Shown here one piece after another: positions 55,576 to 64,000 of a stretch of DNA of 64,000 nt. The stretch is from Arenimonas maotaiensis (GTDB lineage Bacteria > Pseudomonadota > Gammaproteobacteria > Xanthomonadales > Xanthomonadaceae), in the NCBI RefSeq assembly GCF_014638745.1, contig NZ_BMFO01000002.1, forward strand, positions 1 through 64,000, read 5' to 3'. The first letter of the stretch is position 1; the number at the start of each line of letters is the position of its first letter. The translations under genes were made by a program, and so were the position numbers. Below the pieces are notes generated by a model. It ran no database searches. It was given only the letters and a program-made list of their open reading frames with translations, and was not told the DNA's origin.

Positions 55576-56283
55576 GTGAAAACGCGCTTAATCGCGGTGC
55601 TGCTGGCCTTGGCCGTGGAGCTGTTGCTGCTGCGGCTCGGCCTCTGGCAGCTGCAGCGCGGCCGCGAAAAGGAAGCGCAGCTGCAGGCGGTGGCGACGGC
55701 ATTGGCCGAGAAGCGCGCCGTGCCGCTGGCCGACGCCTTGGCGCGCCCCGAGGCATACCAATGGACCGCTGCCGAGCTGCGCTTCCTGCCCGAGCCGTTG
55801 TTGCTGCTGGACAACCAGCGCCGCGGCGAGCGGGTCGGGGTCTCGGTGTTCCAGCAGGCCGTCGCCGGCGACGGTACGGCACTGCTGGTGGATCTGGGCT
55901 GGCTACCGGTGTCCGGCGACCGGCAATTGCCGAAGCCGGCTGCGCTGTCCGGCACCCATCGCGTGCAGGGGCTGCTGTTGCCGCCGCCTTCGGCCGGTTT
56001 GGCCATGGGCCCGGCCTATAGCGTGCAGGCCGACGGCAGCTGGCTGCTGACCCGCATCGACCGCGAGGCGCTGCAGGCCGGTCTCAAGCATGGACTGGCC
56101 GCGCGGGTGCTGCGCCCGGATCCGGCGGAGCGCATCGGCTTCGCCCGCGATCTGCAGGTGCAGGCCAACACCCTGCCGCCGGAGAAACACCGCGGCTACG
56201 CCCTGCAGTGGTTCGGATTGGCCGCGGCGTTCGCGGTGTTGTGCATCGGTTTCTGGAGAAGGAAGGAAAATGCAGGTGGATGA
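55576..56283 (+). CDS. SURF1-family cytochrome oxidase biogenesis protein
   Basis: SURF1 helps heme a insertion in subunit I. The 235-residue protein has an N-terminal helix (about 4-20) with LGLWQLQRGREKEAQ, the family sequence 'G.WQl.R...K'. YALQWFGLAAAFAVLCIGF closes it as the second helix. The central GWLP and RLD-like segments are present. The GTG at 55576 has GGAG before it; an in-frame ATG at 55561 is also possible. It overlaps the next gene by 14 bases. Confidence 0.88.
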   Translation: MKTRLIAVLLALAVELLLLRLGLWQLQRGREKEAQLQAVATALAEKRAVPLADALARPEAYQWTAAELRFLPEPLLLLDNQRRGERVGVSVFQQAVAGDGTALLVDLGWLPVSGDRQLPKPAALSGTHRVQGLLLPPPSAGLAMGPAYSVQADGSWLLTRIDREALQAGLKHGLAARVLRPDPAERIGFARDLQVQANTLPPEKHRGYALQWFGLAAAFAVLCIGFWRRKENAGG

Positions 56284-56833
56284 ATCCAAAAAGCGGCAGT
56301 GGCGTTCGCGTCTGGTGCTGCTGTTGATCGTGGCCATGTTCTTCGGTTCGTTCGGCATCGCGGCGTTGCTGCGCTTCGCCGGCTGGGAGCCGGAAAAGCA
56401 CAAGAACTTCGGCGAGCTGCTGCAGCCGCCGCTGGATTTCAGCGCGCAGCGCTTCCCGCGCGCCGACGGCACGCCGTACGACTGGCGTCCGGAGGAAAAC
56501 GGCTGGCGCCTGGTGTTCGTGTCGGACAGGCCCTGCGCCGCCGCCTGCGCCGCGCAATACGACGTGTTGCACCGGGTCTGGCTGAGCCAGGGCCGGCACG
56601 CCACCCGCATCTACGTGCTGTGGTTCGCCGAACTGCCGGCGGGCGCGCAACCGTTCGAGGGCCTGGTGCCGATGCGGCCGGCGCCGGCCCTGACCGCCGC
56701 CCTGCGCGACATCGACGCCGCGGCCGGGCATCCGGCCTACATCATCGACTCCGGCGGTTATGTGGTCATGCGCTATCCGCCCGGCTTCGATCCCTCGGGT
56801 TTGCGTAAAGACCTGGCAAAACTCGTAAAATAG
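56270..56833 (+). CDS. SCO-like thioredoxin-fold protein in the oxidase cluster
   Basis: The 187-residue protein has a single N-terminal membrane helix (RLVLLLIVAMFFGSFGIAALL). A thioredoxin-like domain follows, in which VSDRPCAAACAAQYDVLHRV contains a CxxxC pair as in SCO/SenC copper chaperones. The third SCO ligand, a His near the end, is not obvious. It lies between SURF1 and ctaA as in other gammaproteobacterial oxidase clusters. A role in copper or heme delivery is inferred. AAGGAAGG precedes the start. Confidence 0.78.
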   Translation: MQVDESKKRQWRSRLVLLLIVAMFFGSFGIAALLRFAGWEPEKHKNFGELLQPPLDFSAQRFPRADGTPYDWRPEENGWRLVFVSDRPCAAACAAQYDVLHRVWLSQGRHATRIYVLWFAELPAGAQPFEGLVPMRPAPALTAALRDIDAAAGHPAYIIDSGGYVVMRYPPGFDPSGLRKDLAKLVK

Positions 56834-56837
56834 CCCG

Positions 56838-58004
56838 ATGAACGCCCATAAGCATTTCCACCGCATCGCCTGGGCCGCCGTTCTGCTGGCCCTGGTGGTC
56901 ATCGTGTTCGGCGGCTTCGTGCGCCTGTCCAACGCCGGCCTGAGCTGTCCGGATTGGCCGACCTGCTACGGCAAGGCCGCTTGGCCGGTCAAGGAGCACG
57001 AGGTGGCCGCCGCCAATGCCGTGTTCGAGCGCGCGGTCGAGGTGCACAAGGCCTGGCGCGAGCAGTTCCACCGCCACATCGCGGCCGGCCTGGGGCTGCT
57101 GGTGTTCGTGTTGGCCCTGCTGGCCGCGCGCCGCCGCCGTTTCGGCCTGGCCAGCGTGGCCGGTGCGGCCGCCTTGGTGGCCTTGTCGATTCCGGCCTAC
57201 ATGGGCGTGCCCGGCCTGATGGCGGGTGACCACATGCTCTCGCTGGCGTTGTTCCTGGCCGCCGAGCTGATCCTGCTGACCCAGGCCCTGCGCTGGTCGA
57301 ACGAGGACGGCGCGCGCCTGTCGACCCTGCTGCTGGCGGTAATCGTATTCCAGGCCGTGCTCGGCATGTGGACCGTGATCTGGCTGGTCAAGCCGGTGAT
57401 CGTGATGGCGCATCTGCTGGGCGGCCTGACCACCTTCTCGCTGTTGACCTGGCTGGCCTGGCGCAGCACCCCGAACAGCGCGCTGCTGAACGGCGACGCC
57501 GGCCTGCTGAAGCGCCTGCTGTGGCTCGGCCTGGCTTTGTTGGTGGTGCAGATCGCGCTCGGCGGTTGGACCAGCGCCAACTACGCGGCGTTGGCCTGCG
57601 GCACCGATTTCCCGACCTGCAACGGCCAGTGGCTGCCGCCGCATGATTTCCGCGAAGGCTTCGTGCTTTGGCGCGGTATCGGCGTCGACTATGAAGGCGG
57701 CGTGCTCGACGGCCCGTCGCGCGTCGCCATCCAGCTGGCGCACCGCGGCATGGCGGTGGTGGTCGCGCCCTACCTGCTGGCGCTGGCGGTCAAGCTGATC
57801 CGCACGCCCGGTCTGGTGTATTGGGGCAGCTTGCTGCTGCTGCTGTTGGCCGCGCAGGTCGCGCTCGGCATCAGCAACGTGCATTTCGGCCTGCCGCTGT
57901 GGGTGGCGGTGGCGCACAACGCCGGCGCCGCGCTGCTGCTGTTCGTGCTGGTCGGCTTGCTGGCGCGTCTGCGCGCGCCCGAGCCGGGACCGGTCATCGA
58001 ATGA
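56838..58004 (+). CDS. ctaA: Heme A synthase (CtaA/Cox15)
   Basis: CtaA oxidises heme O to heme A. The 388-residue protein has eight membrane helices. The family phrases [26 protein letters not shown] and [16 protein letters not shown] are present, and in the second half so are [23 protein letters not shown] and [13 protein letters not shown]. His and Cys pairs needed for heme binding are seen. The stop overlaps ctaB (ATGA). Confidence 0.96.
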   Translation: MNAHKHFHRIAWAAVLLALVVIVFGGFVRLSNAGLSCPDWPTCYGKAAWPVKEHEVAAANAVFERAVEVHKAWREQFHRHIAAGLGLLVFVLALLAARRRRFGLASVAGAAALVALSIPAYMGVPGLMAGDHMLSLALFLAAELILLTQALRWSNEDGARLSTLLLAVIVFQAVLGMWTVIWLVKPVIVMAHLLGGLTTFSLLTWLAWRSTPNSALLNGDAGLLKRLLWLGLALLVVQIALGGWTSANYAALACGTDFPTCNGQWLPPHDFREGFVLWRGIGVDYEGGVLDGPSRVAIQLAHRGMAVVVAPYLLALAVKLIRTPGLVYWGSLLLLLLAAQVALGISNVHFGLPLWVAVAHNAGAALLLFVLVGLLARLRAPEPGPVIE

Positions 58005-58882
58005 TTCCGGTCGGTCAATATCTGGAGCTGACCAAGCCGCGCGTGGTCGCGCTGCTGGTGTTCACCGCGGTGATCGGCATGTTCCTGGCCGTGCCCGGCC
58101 TGCCGCCCTGGCGGCCGGCGCTGTTCGGCGCGCTCGGCATCTGGTTGGCGGCGTCCAGCGCCGCGGCCATCAACCATCTGCTCGACCGGCGCATCGACGC
58201 CGTGATGGCGCGCACCGCGCACCGGCCGTTGCCGACCGGCGGCCTGACCACGACCCAGGTGCTGGTGTTCGCGCTGGCGCTCGGCGCGCTGTCGATGGCG
58301 TTGCTGGTCTGGCAGGTCAACGTGCTGACCGCTTGGCTGACCTTCGCCTCGTTGATCGGCTACGCGGTGGTGTACACCGGCTTTTTGAAGCGCGCCACGC
58401 CGCAGAACATCGTGATCGGCGGCGCCGCCGGCGCCGCGCCGCCGGTGCTGGGCTGGGCTGCGATCAGCGGCACGGTCGATCCGCACGCGCTGCTGCTGTT
58501 CCTGATAATCTTCATCTGGACCCCGCCGCATTTCTGGGCGCTGGCCATCTTCCGCCGCGACGACTACGCGCGCGCGCTGATTCCGATGCTGCCGGTGATC
58601 TACGGCGTGACCTACACGCGCTGGCAGATCCTGTTCTACACCATCCTGCTGCTGGTGGTCTCGCTGCTGCCCTGGATCACCGGCATGACCGGCCTGTTCT
58701 ATCTGGGCGGCGCGCTGGTGCTCGGCGGCGTGTTCCTGTATTACGCCATCCGGTTGATGGATCCGCCCGACGAGCTGTTCGCGATGGAAGTGTTCAAGTA
58801 TTCGATCTGGTACCTGATGGCGCTGTTCGCCTTCCTGCTGCTCGACCACTGGTTGATGCCGCCGACCTTCACCGTCGCCTGA
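58001..58882 (+). CDS. ctaB: Protoheme IX farnesyltransferase (heme O synthase)
   Basis: CtaB adds farnesyl to heme b to make heme O, the substrate of CtaA. The 293-residue prenyltransferase shows [21 protein letters not shown]. The Asp-rich motif is [21 protein letters not shown] and the second is [21 protein letters not shown] with the HPF-like end. Nine membrane helices are predicted. It completes the heme A pathway with ctaA. A terminator follows. Confidence 0.97.
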   Translation: MIPVGQYLELTKPRVVALLVFTAVIGMFLAVPGLPPWRPALFGALGIWLAASSAAAINHLLDRRIDAVMARTAHRPLPTGGLTTTQVLVFALALGALSMALLVWQVNVLTAWLTFASLIGYAVVYTGFLKRATPQNIVIGGAAGAAPPVLGWAAISGTVDPHALLLFLIIFIWTPPHFWALAIFRRDDYARALIPMLPVIYGVTYTRWQILFYTILLLVVSLLPWITGMTGLFYLGGALVLGGVFLYYAIRLMDPPDELFAMEVFKYSIWYLMALFAFLLLDHWLMPPTFTVA

Positions 58883-58897
58883 TCGGCGGCGGCGCAG

Positions 58898-58925
58898 AAA
58901 AAACCCCGCATGTGCGGGGTTTTTT
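58898..58925. terminator. Bidirectional intrinsic terminator
   Basis: AAAAAACCCCGC pairs with GCGGGGTTTTTT around the loop ATGT. It follows ctaB and also serves the convergent S9 peptidase gene. Confidence 0.95.
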
Positions 58926-58945
58926 CATGGCCTCATCCTGCCGGC

Positions 58946-60880
<1,935 letters not shown>

Positions 60881-60927
60881 GCGGGGTTCCTCGGGTGGTC
60901 GGAAACCCAAGCATAGCGCAAAGCGAA

Positions 60928-62634
60928 TCAAGCCGGCTTCAGCAGTTCCCGCAGCTCTTCGGTTTCCTGCATGCTCAGCCCGCTTTGCGCCATGCGCTGG
61001 CGCAGTTCGGCCAAGCGCTGCTGGCGCGCCTGCCGGTTGAGCTGGCCGATGGCGTCCTCGAACTCGCGTGCCCAGATCTCTGCGTCGCCCGGCAGCTCGG
61101 CCATGGCCAGCTTCTGCAGCGCGCCGTGGTCCGGGTCGCCGTCGAAAACCTCCAGCAGGCCGGCGGCCAGGATGTCCGGCCGGTCGTGGATGACATCCAG
61201 CAGACGCACCAGCAACGGGATACCCGGCAATTCCAGCGTGGCGAACGGGTAGGGCGGCGACACCGACAGCGCCAGCTTCGGCTGCAACAGCAGCAGGGTC
61301 ACGGTGGCGCGCACCAGGCTGCGCTTGGGCGCCAGCGGCGCGCTCCTCGGCGCGGCCGGGCGTTCGGCGGCGGCCGGCGTCTGGCTGACGCCGGTCATCG
61401 CGGTCAGCCGTTCGCGCATCAGGTCGCGGAAGGCGCCGTCCGGCATCTTCTCCAGATACGGCTTCACCTTTTCGGCCAGGCGCGCCTTGCCTTCCAACGT
61501 AGCGATGCGGACGTCCTTGCCGAGTTCCTCGAAGAAGTAGTCGGACAGCGTCATCGCGTCCTGCAGGCGCGCTTCGAAACCGGCCGCGCCCTCGCTTTTC
61601 ACGATGGTGTCCGGGTCCTCGCCCTCGGGCAGGAACAGGAAGAAGGCCTGGCGGCCGTCGCGCATGCGCGGCACGATCGACTCGACCGCCTTCCAGGCCG
61701 CGGCGCGGCCGGCCTTGTCGCCATCGAAGCAGAAGATCACGTCGGCGCTGTTACGGAACAGCAGCTCGGCGTGGTCGGGCGTGGTGGCGGTGCCGAGCGT
61801 GGCCACCGCCTCGCGGATGCCGTGCTGGAACAGGCTGACCACGTCCATGTAGCCCTCGACCACGATCAGCCGCGGAATGCGGCTGTGCGCCTGCTTCACC
61901 TGCCACAGGCCGTACAGTTCGCGGCCCTTGTGGAACAGCGGGGTTTCCGGCGAGTTCAGGTATTTCGGGCCGTCGTCCTTCTCCAGTACGCGGCCGCCGA
62001 AGGCGATGATGCGGCCGCGGCGGTCGTGGATCGGGAACATCACGCGGCCGCGGAACTTGTCGTAGACGCGGCCGTTCTCGGACTTCGACAGCATGCCGGT
62101 CTTGTCGAGCAACGCGCGCCGGCGTTCGTCGGTGCCGAGCGCGTCGATCAGGCCGTTGAAGCCCTCCGGCGCGTAGCCGATGCCGAAGCGTTCGATCGAG
62201 CCGGCGTCGATGCCGCGCTTGGCCAGATACTCGCGGGCCTTGTTCGACGCCGCCAGCTGCTTGCGGAAGAACTGGCCGCTGGCCTCCAGCGCCGCGTACA
62301 GGTCGCGGAAGCCTTCCTCGTCCTTGCCGTGGCGCGCGTCTTTCGGGATTTCGACGCCGGCGCGCTTGGCCAGGTCCTCGACCGCGTCCATGAAGCCCAG
62401 GCGGTCGTAGTTCATCAGGAAGCTGATGGCGGTGCCCTTGGCGCCGCAGCCGAAGCAGTAGTAGAACTGCTTGCTGGGCGAAACGGTGAACGAGGGCGAG
62501 CGTTCGTCGTGGAACGGGCAACGCGCGGAGTAGTCCTTGCCCTGCTTCTTCAGCGGCACGCGCGCGCCGATGATCTCGACCAGGTCGACGCGCGACAGCA
62601 GGTTGTCGATGAAGGAGTCCGGGAGTTTCGCCAT
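60928..62634 (-). CDS. dnaG: DNA primase
   Basis: DnaG makes RNA primers for replication. The N-terminal zinc domain uses Cys39, His42, Cys60 and Cys63 (CPFHDERSPSF and YYCFGCG). The Toprim core has VVEGYMDVV and FCFDGDKAGR. The C-terminal helicase-binding domain closes the 568-residue protein. The ATG at 62634 is preferred to the longer reading. It follows a GatB/YqeY gene by 37 bases on the same strand, the arrangement rpsU-yqeY-dnaG. Confidence 0.97.
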   Translation of the reverse strand: MAKLPDSFIDNLLSRVDLVEIIGARVPLKKQGKDYSARCPFHDERSPSFTVSPSKQFYYCFGCGAKGTAISFLMNYDRLGFMDAVEDLAKRAGVEIPKDARHGKDEEGFRDLYAALEASGQFFRKQLAASNKAREYLAKRGIDAGSIERFGIGYAPEGFNGLIDALGTDERRRALLDKTGMLSKSENGRVYDKFRGRVMFPIHDRRGRIIAFGGRVLEKDDGPKYLNSPETPLFHKGRELYGLWQVKQAHSRIPRLIVVEGYMDVVSLFQHGIREAVATLGTATTPDHAELLFRNSADVIFCFDGDKAGRAAAWKAVESIVPRMRDGRQAFFLFLPEGEDPDTIVKSEGAAGFEARLQDAMTLSDYFFEELGKDVRIATLEGKARLAEKVKPYLEKMPDGAFRDLMRERLTAMTGVSQTPAAAERPAAPRSAPLAPKRSLVRATVTLLLLQPKLALSVSPPYPFATLELPGIPLLVRLLDVIHDRPDILAAGLLEVFDGDPDHGALQKLAMAELPGDAEIWAREFEDAIGQLNRQARQQRLAELRQRMAQSGLSMQETEELRELLKPA

Positions 62635-62670
62635 CGGATTAGGATGCCACAAACGCCGGACGGCGCCGGC

Positions 62671-63117
62671 TTATTTCGCCAGCGCGGCCTTGACCAGCGC
62701 GGACACCGCGCCCATGTCGGCACGGCCGGCCAGCAGCGGCTTCAGCGCGGCGATGACCTTGCCCATCGCCTGCGGGCCGTCGGCGCCGGTGTCGGCCACG
62801 ACCTTGGCCACCAGCGCCTCGATTTCGGCCTGCGTCAGCGGCTGCGGCAGGTAGCCCTGGATGATGGCGGATTCCATCTTCTCGACCGCGGCCAAGTCGT
62901 CGCGGCCGGCGGCTTCGTACTGGCTGATGGAGTCCTTGCGCTGTTTCATCATCTTTTCCAGCACCGCCAGCACCAGCTCGTCGGTCATCTCCACGCGCTC
63001 GTCCACTTCCTTCTGCTTGATGGCGGCGTTGATCAGGCGGATGACGCCCAAGCGTTCCTTGTCGCCGGCTTTCATCGCGGCCTTCATGTCGTCGGTCAGT
63101 TGCGCTTTCAGGGTCAT
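62671..63117 (-). CDS. GatB/YqeY domain protein
   Basis: The 148-residue protein fits the stand-alone GatB/YqeY family: LKAQLTDDMKAAMKAGDKERLGVIRLINAAIKQKEVD at the start, QYEAAGRDDLAAVEKMESAIIQGYLPQPL in the middle, and the C-terminal tRNA-binding tail with MGKVIAALK. It may modulate tRNA amidation, but its role in the absence of GatCAB is unclear. It lies between rpsU and dnaG, its normal place. Confidence 0.95.
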   Translation of the reverse strand: MTLKAQLTDDMKAAMKAGDKERLGVIRLINAAIKQKEVDERVEMTDELVLAVLEKMMKQRKDSISQYEAAGRDDLAAVEKMESAIIQGYLPQPLTQAEIEALVAKVVADTGADGPQAMGKVIAALKPLLAGRADMGAVSALVKAALAK

Positions 63118-63153
63118 GGCGTGCTCCGGAATCGGTGGACGGTATAAACACAA

Positions 63154-63184
63154 AAAGCCGGAAACGCGAAGCGCAACCGGCTTT
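63154..63184 (-). terminator. Hairpin after rpsU
   Basis: On the minus strand AAAGCCGG pairs with CCGGCTTT, with an inner CGC/GCG hairpin in the loop, followed by TTTTT. It lies between rpsU and the GatB/YqeY gene. This is where the E. coli macromolecular-synthesis operon has a partial terminator that keeps primase low relative to S21. Confidence 0.8.
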
Positions 63185-63212
63185 GGGGCGCGAGCCGAAG
63201 CTCAGCGGCGGA

Positions 63213-63428
63213 TCAATACAGGCGCTGGCGCTTGGTGATGTCGCGCGAACTGCGGCGCACTTGGCGCTTCACGGCGGCGGCGGCTTTGCGCTTGCGTTCC
63301 TGCGTCGGCTTCTCGTAGAACTCTTTCTTGCGGGTATCGGCCAAGACACCGGCTTTTTCGCAGGTGCGCTTGAAACGGCGCAAGGCAAATTCAAACGGTT
63401 CGTTTTCGCGGACTTTGACAGAAGGCAT
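63213..63428 (-). CDS. rpsU: 30S ribosomal protein S21
   Basis: S21 helps initiation on the 30S subunit. The 71-residue protein opens [26 protein letters not shown]. It ends in the basic [26 protein letters not shown], as is usual for gammaproteobacteria. GGAG precedes the ATG. It is the first gene of the rpsU-yqeY-dnaG unit and is divergent from tsaD. Confidence 0.98.
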   Translation of the reverse strand: MPSVKVRENEPFEFALRRFKRTCEKAGVLADTRKKEFYEKPTQERKRKAAAAVKRQVRRSSRDITKRQRLY

Positions 63429-63543
63429 GGTAGCTCCAAAAATTTGATTTCCCGGCCGGGCGTGTTTTCCTGCCAGAGAGCCGGTTATCATACAGCCCTC
63501 GGCGCGGTTTGGCAACCGCGTCCCGGCTTTCAGGAAGGACGGC

Positions 63544-64000
63544 ATGCGGGTTTTGGGCATCGAATCGAGCTGTGACGAGACCGGCGTGGCGCTCTACGAC
63601 AGCGCCCGCGGCCTGTTGGCGCAGGGCCTGTACAGCCAGATCGACCTGCACGCCGCCTACGGCGGGGTGGTGCCGGAGCTGGCCAGCCGCGACCACGTGC
63701 GCCGGCTGTTGCCGCTGATTCAGCAAACCCTGGCGGATTCCGGCCTGACCCTGGCCGACATCGACGGCGTGGCCTACACCGCCGGCCCGGGCCTGATCGG
63801 CGCGCTGATGGTGGGCGCCGCCACCGGCCGGGCCATCGCTTGGGCGCTGGACGTGCCAGCCGTGGCCGTACACCACATGGAAGGCCATCTGCTGGCGCCC
63901 CTGCTCGAGGACGAGCCGCCCGAGCCGCCGTTCGTGGCCCTGCTGGTGTCCGGCGGGCACACCCAGTTGATGCGGGTGAGCGCCTTGGGCGATTACACCC
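63544..64000 (+). CDS. tsaD: tRNA N6-adenosine threonylcarbamoyltransferase TsaD (cut by window edge)
   Basis: TsaD completes the universal t6A modification at position 37 of ANN-decoding tRNAs. The first 152 codons are seen: [18 protein letters not shown] at the start, [32 protein letters not shown], and the metal-binding pair His111/His115 in [13 protein letters not shown], then [18 protein letters not shown] precedes the ATG at 63544. The usual divergence from rpsU is kept. The C-terminal half lies beyond the window. Confidence 0.97.
   Translation, partial: MRVLGIESSCDETGVALYDSARGLLAQGLYSQIDLHAAYGGVVPELASRDHVRRLLPLIQQTLADSGLTLADIDGVAYTAGPGLIGALMVGAATGRAIAWALDVPAVAVHHMEGHLLAPLLEDEPPEPPFVALLVSGGHTQLMRVSALGDYT

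Overview
The window is about 64 kb of high-GC gammaproteobacterial chromosome. The best fit is the order Xanthomonadales/Lysobacterales. The reasons are a complete oleABCD olefin (long-chain hydrocarbon) cluster whose OleA matches the Xanthomonas campestris enzyme in length and active-site layout, an Ax21-like outer-membrane protein, hemD-hemX-hemY, a PutA without the DNA-binding domain, and frequent ATGA/GTGA overlaps between genes. Species cannot be fixed from the sequence alone.

Layout. 0-0.6 kb: the end of an IS3-type element abuts a gene remnant. 0.76-1.66 kb: a REP-associated tyrosine transposase carries six perfect in-frame 33-bp repeats. 1.7-4.6 kb: ntrB-ntrC-GNAT, with an ideal NtrC operator directly at the ntrB start codon. 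4.6-14 kb: housekeeping genes, namely a thiolase, a zinc-ribbon/DUF2628/pilin fusion, hemY-hemX-hemD, rhodanese-secB-gpsA and an Ax21-like porin. 14-19.4 kb: trmL, an M16 protease and DUF817. 19.6-27.1 kb: oleA-oleB-oleC-oleD-ubiJ-ubiB-truC, a tightly packed probable operon joining olefin and ubiquinone biosynthesis. 27.2-32.1 kb: thymidine kinase, phosphoribosyltransferase, Cu/Zn-SOD and GNAT genes. 32.2-36.0 kb is an accessory region: a BrnT/BrnA toxin-antitoxin pair, a strikingly AT-rich pair of genes (a putative lipoprotein and a zinc-ribbon protein with a possible PIN-like nuclease fold), a broken TauE-type permease, and a small unit framed by a duplicated mutM 3' end. 36.0-45.5 kb: mutM, acs, crcB and many small single genes.

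45.5-47.6 kb is a cluster of small integron-type cassettes. The attC-like inverted sites carry GTTAGGC/GCCTAAC ends, no integrase is in the window, and the 3' end of the neighbouring DUF1820 gene is duplicated. 47.9-51.0 kb: putA. 51.2-58.9 kb: the aa3 cytochrome oxidase cluster (coxB, coxA, ctaG, coxC, surf1, a SCO-like protein, ctaA, ctaB). 58.9-64 kb: an S9 peptidase, dnaG, a GatB/YqeY gene, rpsU and the divergent start of tsaD.

Five clear intrinsic terminators sit between convergent transcription units. A sixth hairpin follows rpsU and would separate ribosomal protein from primase expression. No rRNA, tRNA or CRISPR array was seen. No gene-free stretch exceeds about 300 bases.

The most unusual signals are three. 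Two accessory genes near mutM share a conserved promoter block, and the mutM 3' end is duplicated around one of them. A cassette cluster behind DUF1820 shows the same kind of gene-end duplication. The AT-rich zinc-ribbon/PIN-like gene belongs to no family I could name.
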